Of a stretch of 10,034 nt of DNA, positions 7,116 to 10,034 are shown piece by piece. The stretch spans positions 1 to 10,034 of the forward strand of contig DATLJB010000013.1 of NCBI GenBank assembly GCA_035539075.1, in the 5' to 3' direction. Within the stretch, counting starts at the first letter, position 1; each line of letters begins with the position of its first letter. The DNA is from Dongia_B sp035539075 (GTDB taxonomy: Bacteria; Pseudomonadota; Alphaproteobacteria; Dongiales; Dongiaceae). The notes under the pieces are model-generated. The model had not been told where the DNA came from. It made no database searches and saw nothing but the letters and a program-made list of their open reading frames with translations. A program made the translations under genes and the position numbers.

Positions 7116-7141
7116 AAATTGCGGCAATAACGCGGCAATTT
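7116..7141. promoter_or_regulatory. Possible operator: phased repeats in the divergent rpe-kbl gap
   Basis: GCGGCAAT occurs twice, at 7121-7128 and 7132-7139, exactly 11 bases apart, or one helical turn. The pair lies within an inverted repeat AAATTGC (7116-7122) / GCAATTT (7135-7141). This is in the 276-base gap between divergent rpe and kbl, about 62 bases upstream of the rpe start, in the only AT-containing patch there, so it could bind a regulator or RNA polymerase. No standard -35/-10 pair stands out. The rest of the gap (7142-7330) is GC-rich with runs of CCGG and GGGCC and shows no recognisable motif apart from a weak AGGA ribosome site (7319-7322) before kbl. Confidence 0.3.
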
Positions 7142-7330
7142 CATCCGGCGCGTGAGAATTTGGCATTTGCCGCCGGCCCCCCGCCTTCGCAAGATGCCGG
7201 CCTCGGCCAAGCTTTGCCCGGTTGCCGGTCCCGGTATTGGGTAAAGGGCCGGGAAGGGTTAAGATTTCCGGCGGCGACTCCTCAGGCGGCTCCCGGTCGG
7301 GACCGACATCAGCACGACAGGACAGATCAG

Positions 7331-8536
7331 ATGGGCGGCAAAGCGGCTTTTTATCAATCGGTGACCGCGACGCTGGACGGCATCCGCGCCGACGGCTTCT
7401 ATAAATCGGAGCGCCGCATCGCCGGCCACCAGCAGGCGGCGATCCGCCTCGACAGCGGCGCCGAGGTCTTGAATTTCTGCGCCAACAACTATCTCGGCCT
7501 CGCCGACGACGCGCGCCTGATTGCCGCCGCCAAGCAGGGCCTGGATCAATATGGCTTCGGCATGGCCTCGGTGCGCTTCATCTGCGGCACCCAGACCCTG
7601 CATAAGGAACTCGAATCGGCGATCAGCCGTTTCCTCGGGTTGGAGGATACGATCCTCTATTCCAGCTGCTTCGATGCCAATGGCGGCCTGTTCGAGACCC
7701 TGCTGGGCGAAGAGGACGCGATCGTCTCCGACGCCCTCAACCATGCCAGCATCATCGACGGCATCCGCCTCTGCAAGGCCAAGCGCTTCCGCTACCAGAA
7801 TAACGACATGGCCGATCTGGAGGCGCAGCTGAAGGCGGCCCGCGCCGCCGGCGCCCGGAATGTGCTGATCGCCACTGACGGCGTCTTCTCGATGGACGGC
7901 ATCATCGCCAATCTGAAGGCGGTCTGCGATCTCGCCGACCGCTACGAGGCGCTGGTCATGGTGGACGATTCCCATGCCGTCGGCTTCATCGGCGCCAATG
8001 GTCGCGGCACGCCGGAATATTGCGGCGTCGAAGGCCGGGTCGATATCATCACCGGCACCCTCGGCAAGGCGCTGGGCGGGGCGAGCGGCGGCTATATCGC
8101 GGCCAAGCAGCCGGTGGTCGATCTCTTACGCCAGCGCTCGCGCCCCTATCTCTTCTCCAACAGCCTCGCCCCCTCGATCGCGGCGGCGACCCTCGCGGTC
8201 CTGAAGCTGCTGGCATCGGCGGAAGGCGCGGAATTGCGCCACAAGGTCGGCGAGAACGGCCGCTATTTCCGCGACAAGATGGCGGCGGCCGGCTTCAAGC
8301 TGGTGCCGGGCGAGCATCCGATCATCCCGGTGATGCTGGGCGATGCCGCCCTCGCCACCCGCATGGCGGACGAGCTGCTCAAGGAAGGCGTCTATGTCAT
8401 CGGTTTCAGCTTCCCCGTGGTGCCGAAGGGCCAGGCCCGCATCAGGACGCAGATGAGCGCCGCCCACACCCACGCCCATCTCGACAAGGCCATCGCCGCC
8501 TTCACCAAGGTCGGCAAGGCGCTCGGCGCGATTTAA
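7331..8536 (+). CDS. kbl: Glycine C-acetyltransferase (2-amino-3-ketobutyrate CoA ligase)
   Basis: Kbl is a PLP enzyme of the alpha-oxoamine synthase family. It splits 2-amino-3-ketobutyrate with CoA to glycine and acetyl-CoA, the second step of threonine breakdown. At 401 aa it has typical length. Recognisable elements are NFCANNYLGLADD (48-60), SVRFICGTQTLHKELE (80-95), SDALNHASIIDG with the PLP-stacking H138, VDDSHAVG with D212 and H215, and TGTLGKALGGASGGY with Schiff-base lysine K246. The ATG at 7331 gives the family N-terminus (MGGKAAFYQSVTATLDGIRA). AGGA at 7319-7322 is a weak ribosome site eight bases upstream. An open frame extends back to 7160 but is not family-like. tdh follows after 113 bases on the same strand. 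That partnership separates this gene from other family members such as bioF or hemA. Confidence 0.96.
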   Translation: MGGKAAFYQSVTATLDGIRADGFYKSERRIAGHQQAAIRLDSGAEVLNFCANNYLGLADDARLIAAAKQGLDQYGFGMASVRFICGTQTLHKELESAISRFLGLEDTILYSSCFDANGGLFETLLGEEDAIVSDALNHASIIDGIRLCKAKRFRYQNNDMADLEAQLKAARAAGARNVLIATDGVFSMDGIIANLKAVCDLADRYEALVMVDDSHAVGFIGANGRGTPEYCGVEGRVDIITGTLGKALGGASGGYIAAKQPVVDLLRQRSRPYLFSNSLAPSIAAATLAVLKLLASAEGAELRHKVGENGRYFRDKMAAAGFKLVPGEHPIIPVMLGDAALATRMADELLKEGVYVIGFSFPVVPKGQARIRTQMSAAHTHAHLDKAIAAFTKVGKALGAI

Positions 8537-8649
8537 TCAGGCGCAATCCGAGCCGGACTTGTCCGGACTGATCGTAGAACCGATATCCGATCCCGCAGGA
8601 TCTCACCCCGTTATCTCATCCCCAGGATTTCACTCAAGGAAACGCCGTC
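8537..8649 (+). other. kbl-tdh intergenic spacer with small repeats
   Basis: This 113-base gap separates two genes expected to be co-transcribed. It contains a short palindrome CCGGACTTGTCCGG (8553-8566), too tight to be a good hairpin. It also has a near-perfect direct repeat, CAGGATCTCAC (8596-8606) and CAGGATTTCAC (8623-8633), spaced 27 bases apart, just upstream of the tdh ribosome site AAGGA (8636-8640). No terminator with a T-tract is present, which agrees with read-through from kbl. Confidence 0.3.
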
Positions 8650-9678
8650 ATGAAAGCCCTCGCGAAACTGGAACGTGGACCCGGCCTCACCATGACGGAT
8701 GTGGCGAAGCCCGTCGTCGGCCATAACGACGTCCTCATCCGCATCAAGAAGACGGCGATCTGCGGCACCGATATCCATATCTGGAAATGGGACGACTGGG
8801 CGCAGAAGACCATTCCGGTGCCGATGCATGTCGGTCATGAATATGTCGGCGAGATCGTCGAGATCGGCCAGGAAGTGCGCGGTTTCGCGATCGGCGACCG
8901 CGTCTCCGGCGAGGGCCATATCACCTGCGGCTATTGCCGCAACTGCCGCGCCGGGCGGCGCCATCTCTGCCGCAACACGGTGGGTGTGGGCGTCAACGTG
9001 CCGGGCGCCTTCGCGGAATACCTTTCGCTGCCGGCGGTCAATGCCTTCAAGATCCCCGACAATATCAGCGACGACCTCGCCGCGATCTTCGATCCCTTCG
9101 GCAATGCGACGCATACGGCCTTGAGCTTCAACCTGGTCGGCGAGGATGTGCTGATCACCGGTGCGGGGCCCATCGGCATCATGGCGGCGGCGATCTGCCG
9201 CCATGTCGGCGCGCGCCATGTGGTGATCACCGACGTCAACGACTACCGCCTCGATCTCGCCAAGAAGATGGGCGCCAGCCGCGCTGTCAATGTCGCCAAG
9301 GACCGCCTCAAGGACGTGATGGATGATCTTCATATGGTGGAAGGCTTCGATGTCGGGCTGGAGATGTCCGGCGTCCCCTCGGCCTTCCGCGACATGCTGA
9401 ACGTGATGAATCACGGCGGCAAGGTGGCGCTCCTCGGCATCCCGCCCGCCGATACCGCGATCGACTGGAACCAGGTCATCTTCAAGGGCCTGGAGATCAA
9501 GGGCATCTACGGCCGCGAGATGTTCGAGACCTGGTACAAGATGGTCTCCATGCTGCAAAGCGGCCTCGACCTCTCACCGATCCTGACACATCACTTCCCG
9601 GTCGCGGATTTCAAAACCGGCTTCGAGACCATGCTGTCGGGCCGGTCCGGCAAGGTCATCTTGGATTGGGCGGCGTGA
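8650..9678 (+). CDS. tdh: L-threonine 3-dehydrogenase (zinc, NAD-dependent)
   Basis: Tdh oxidises L-threonine to 2-amino-3-ketobutyrate with NAD, feeding Kbl. It is a medium-chain dehydrogenase of 342 aa, one residue longer than the E. coli enzyme. The catalytic zinc and active-site residues C38, T40, H63 and E64 are present in ICGTDIH and MHVGHEYVG. The structural zinc Cys4 set is C93, C96, C99 and C107 (CGYCRNCRAGRRHLC). The Rossmann motif GAGPIG lies at 171-176, with the NAD-ribose acid D195 after the second strand (VVITD). AAGGA (8636-8640) lies nine bases before the ATG. A repeat element begins 20 bases after the stop codon and may serve as the 3' boundary of the transcript. A degraded second copy of this gene's last codons lies about 320 bases downstream. 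Confidence 0.97.
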   Translation: MKALAKLERGPGLTMTDVAKPVVGHNDVLIRIKKTAICGTDIHIWKWDDWAQKTIPVPMHVGHEYVGEIVEIGQEVRGFAIGDRVSGEGHITCGYCRNCRAGRRHLCRNTVGVGVNVPGAFAEYLSLPAVNAFKIPDNISDDLAAIFDPFGNATHTALSFNLVGEDVLITGAGPIGIMAAAICRHVGARHVVITDVNDYRLDLAKKMGASRAVNVAKDRLKDVMDDLHMVEGFDVGLEMSGVPSAFRDMLNVMNHGGKVALLGIPPADTAIDWNQVIFKGLEIKGIYGREMFETWYKMVSMLQSGLDLSPILTHHFPVADFKTGFETMLSGRSGKVILDWAA

Positions 9679-9697
9679 AGGCAATCCAGCTCTCTAT

Positions 9698-9784
9698 TGT
9701 CATGCCCGGGCTCGACCCGGGCATCCATTTTGGCAATTGCGCTCATGTTTGCCATGGATCCTCGGGTCAAGCCCGAGGATGACA
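9698..9784. repeat. Complete two-arm intergenic palindromic repeat
   Basis: This 87-base element has two 30-base arms in inverted orientation, 9698-9727 and 9755-9784. They match at 25 of 30 positions by hand. Each arm opens with TGTCAT at its outer end, closes with ATCCA inside, and carries its own small hairpin (GCCCGGG/CCCGGGC on the left, CCTCGGG/CCCGAGG on the right). The 27-base centre contains a further inverted pair, TGGCAA (9731-9736) and TTGCCA (9749-9754), so the whole element can fold into one long hairpin. Repeats of this form are, from memory, common between genes in alphaproteobacteria and are often mis-annotated as short proteins. Here it lies 20 bases after tdh and may act as a transcript end. 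Confidence 0.85.
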
Positions 9785-9826
9785 GCGTGAGAGAGGGTCG
9801 ATGCGGAGCGCCAAGGACAAACTACT

Positions 9827-9856
9827 TGTCATTGCCGGGCTTGACCCGGCAATCCA
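9827..9856. repeat. Half copy of the same repeat (single arm)
   Basis: This 30-base unit, TGTCAT...ATCCA, is of the same type and orientation as the left arm of the element at 9698. It has its own internal hairpin TTGCCGGG / CCCGGCAA (9832-9839, 9845-9852) around CTTGA. No matching right arm follows, so it is either a solo arm or a truncated element. On the minus strand it supplies the TGA (9831-9829) that closes the frame of the rsmB-like remnant. Confidence 0.75.
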
Positions 9857-9881
9857 TGCTCAAGACATACAAATGCGCAAC

Positions 9882-9900
9882 GTGAAGGCTTAGCCTTCAC
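9882..9900. other. Small perfect palindrome at the end of the rsmB-like remnant
   Basis: GTGAAGGCTTAGCCTTCAC is a 19-base palindrome with a single-base centre, able to form an 8-bp stem with a 3-base loop. It straddles the last recognisable codons of the minus-strand rsmB-like remnant, so it may once have been the terminator of that gene. No T-tract follows on either strand. Confidence 0.35.
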
Positions 9901-9966
9901 CAACCGCGCCGCATAGAACCCGTCAATGCCGCCATATTGCGCCAGCTGATAGGGGAAGGAGCGGGT
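9892..9966 (-). pseudogene. Remnant of the 3' end of an rsmB-like rRNA methyltransferase gene
   Basis: On the minus strand, 25 codons from 9966 to 9892 have the codon usage of a real gene here and contain GGIDGFYAARL. This resembles the C-terminus of RsmB, the 16S rRNA m5C967 methyltransferase, whose members end in a similar '(G)DGFF(Y)A(A/K)L' strand. Upstream in the same frame the similarity stops near 9967 and a TAA (10002-10000) closes the frame. Downstream the frame runs through the palindrome and into the half repeat before reaching TGA (9831-9829). It is therefore cut off from any methyltransferase body and cannot be a working gene. In relatives, as I recall, rsmB lies upstream of rpe on the same strand, which fits this position and orientation. 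The match is short, so the assignment is moderate. Confidence 0.5.
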
Positions 9967-9995
9967 CGGGCAAGGTGTTTGGATTGGGCGGCTGA
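9964..9995 (+). pseudogene. Degraded second copy of the 3' end of tdh
   Basis: The stretch 9964-9995 repeats the last codons of tdh (9644-9678). The shared parts are GGTC, GGCAAGGT, a 14-base identical run TTGGATTGGGCGGC (9661-9674 and 9979-9992), and the stop TGA. Small gaps of two and one bases change the end to SGKVFGLGG before TGA. After about 23 unrelated bases, a further 16-base identity, CTCTATTGTCATGCCC, is shared with the sequence after tdh (9692-9707 and 10019-10034). No upstream part of tdh is present, because the copy abuts the rsmB-like remnant. It is non-coding debris of a duplication. Confidence 0.55.
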
Positions 9996-10024
9996 GGCAT
10001 TAAACCGCTTATCTCGACCTCTAT

Positions 10025-10034
10025 TGTCATGCCC
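10025..10034. repeat. Start of a third repeat copy, cut by the window edge
   Basis: TGTCATGCCC at the last ten bases is identical to the start of the element at 9698, and is preceded by the same CTCTAT flank. The rest lies outside the window, so only its presence can be claimed. Confidence 0.6.

Noticed and set aside
5591..7117. Long plus-strand open frame (508 codons) opposite the heparinase-like gene and rpe
   Set aside because: It spans two well-supported genes on the other strand and has an Ala/Gly/Arg/Asp-rich composition typical of an antisense shadow.
8611..9558. Minus-strand open frame (315 codons) opposite tdh
   Set aside because: It is His/Asp/Ala-rich antisense sequence of a gene with complete active-site motifs. 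No ribosome site or family resemblance.
9697..9885. Short plus-strand open frame (62 codons) containing MDPRVKPEDD
   Set aside because: It is a translation of the palindromic repeat and half repeat. This type of false protein is common where such repeats are annotated as genes.
1..10034. CRISPR array, tRNA, rRNA, transposase or phage genes
   Set aside because: No regularly spaced repeats, RNA gene signatures or mobile-element proteins are seen. The only repeats are the few palindromic units after tdh.

Overview
The window is GC-rich chromosomal DNA that reads as an alphaproteobacterium, most likely of the Rhodospirillales type. Three things suggest this: the phoU-phoB order, the rpe / heparinase-like / purH cluster, and a 'TGTCAT...GGGCTTGACCC...ATCCA' intergenic repeat family of a kind I associate with alphaproteobacterial genomes. 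The genus cannot be fixed from the sequence.

Layout. Positions 81-1536 (+) hold phoU and phoB, the distal end of a phosphate regulon. They overlap by 20 bases and end at a strong intrinsic terminator. Positions 1794-2845 (+) hold two tandem, paralogous single-domain universal stress proteins behind an AT-rich promoter-like patch. A hairpin at 2870-2895 separates them from a convergent cluster on the minus strand. Read in its own direction, that cluster is rpe (7054-6380), a heparinase II/III-family protein (6364-4625) and purH (4522-2900). Divergent from rpe, on the plus strand, are kbl (7331-8536) and tdh (8650-9678), the two enzymes of the threonine-to-glycine pathway. The last 356 bases (9679-10034) contain no intact gene but are structured. 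They hold a complete two-arm repeat element, a half element, the first bases of a third element at the window edge, a 25-codon remnant that looks like the 3' end of rsmB on the minus strand, and a degraded second copy of the 3' end of tdh.

How it works together. PhoU and PhoB control phosphate uptake and the Pho response. The Usp pair is probably a stress-responsive unit, and both copies have an altered ATP-binding motif. Rpe serves the pentose phosphate pathway or Calvin cycle. PurH completes IMP synthesis. Kbl and Tdh convert threonine to glycine plus acetyl-CoA. The heparinase-like protein has no obvious signal peptide and its substrate is unknown.

Most of the window is conserved housekeeping sequence, and I see no convincing new multi-gene system. 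The most informative part is the right end. An rsmB-like tail and a duplicated tdh tail, set among mobile-type repeats, suggest that kbl-tdh came to lie between rsmB and rpe by rearrangement. That history is inference.
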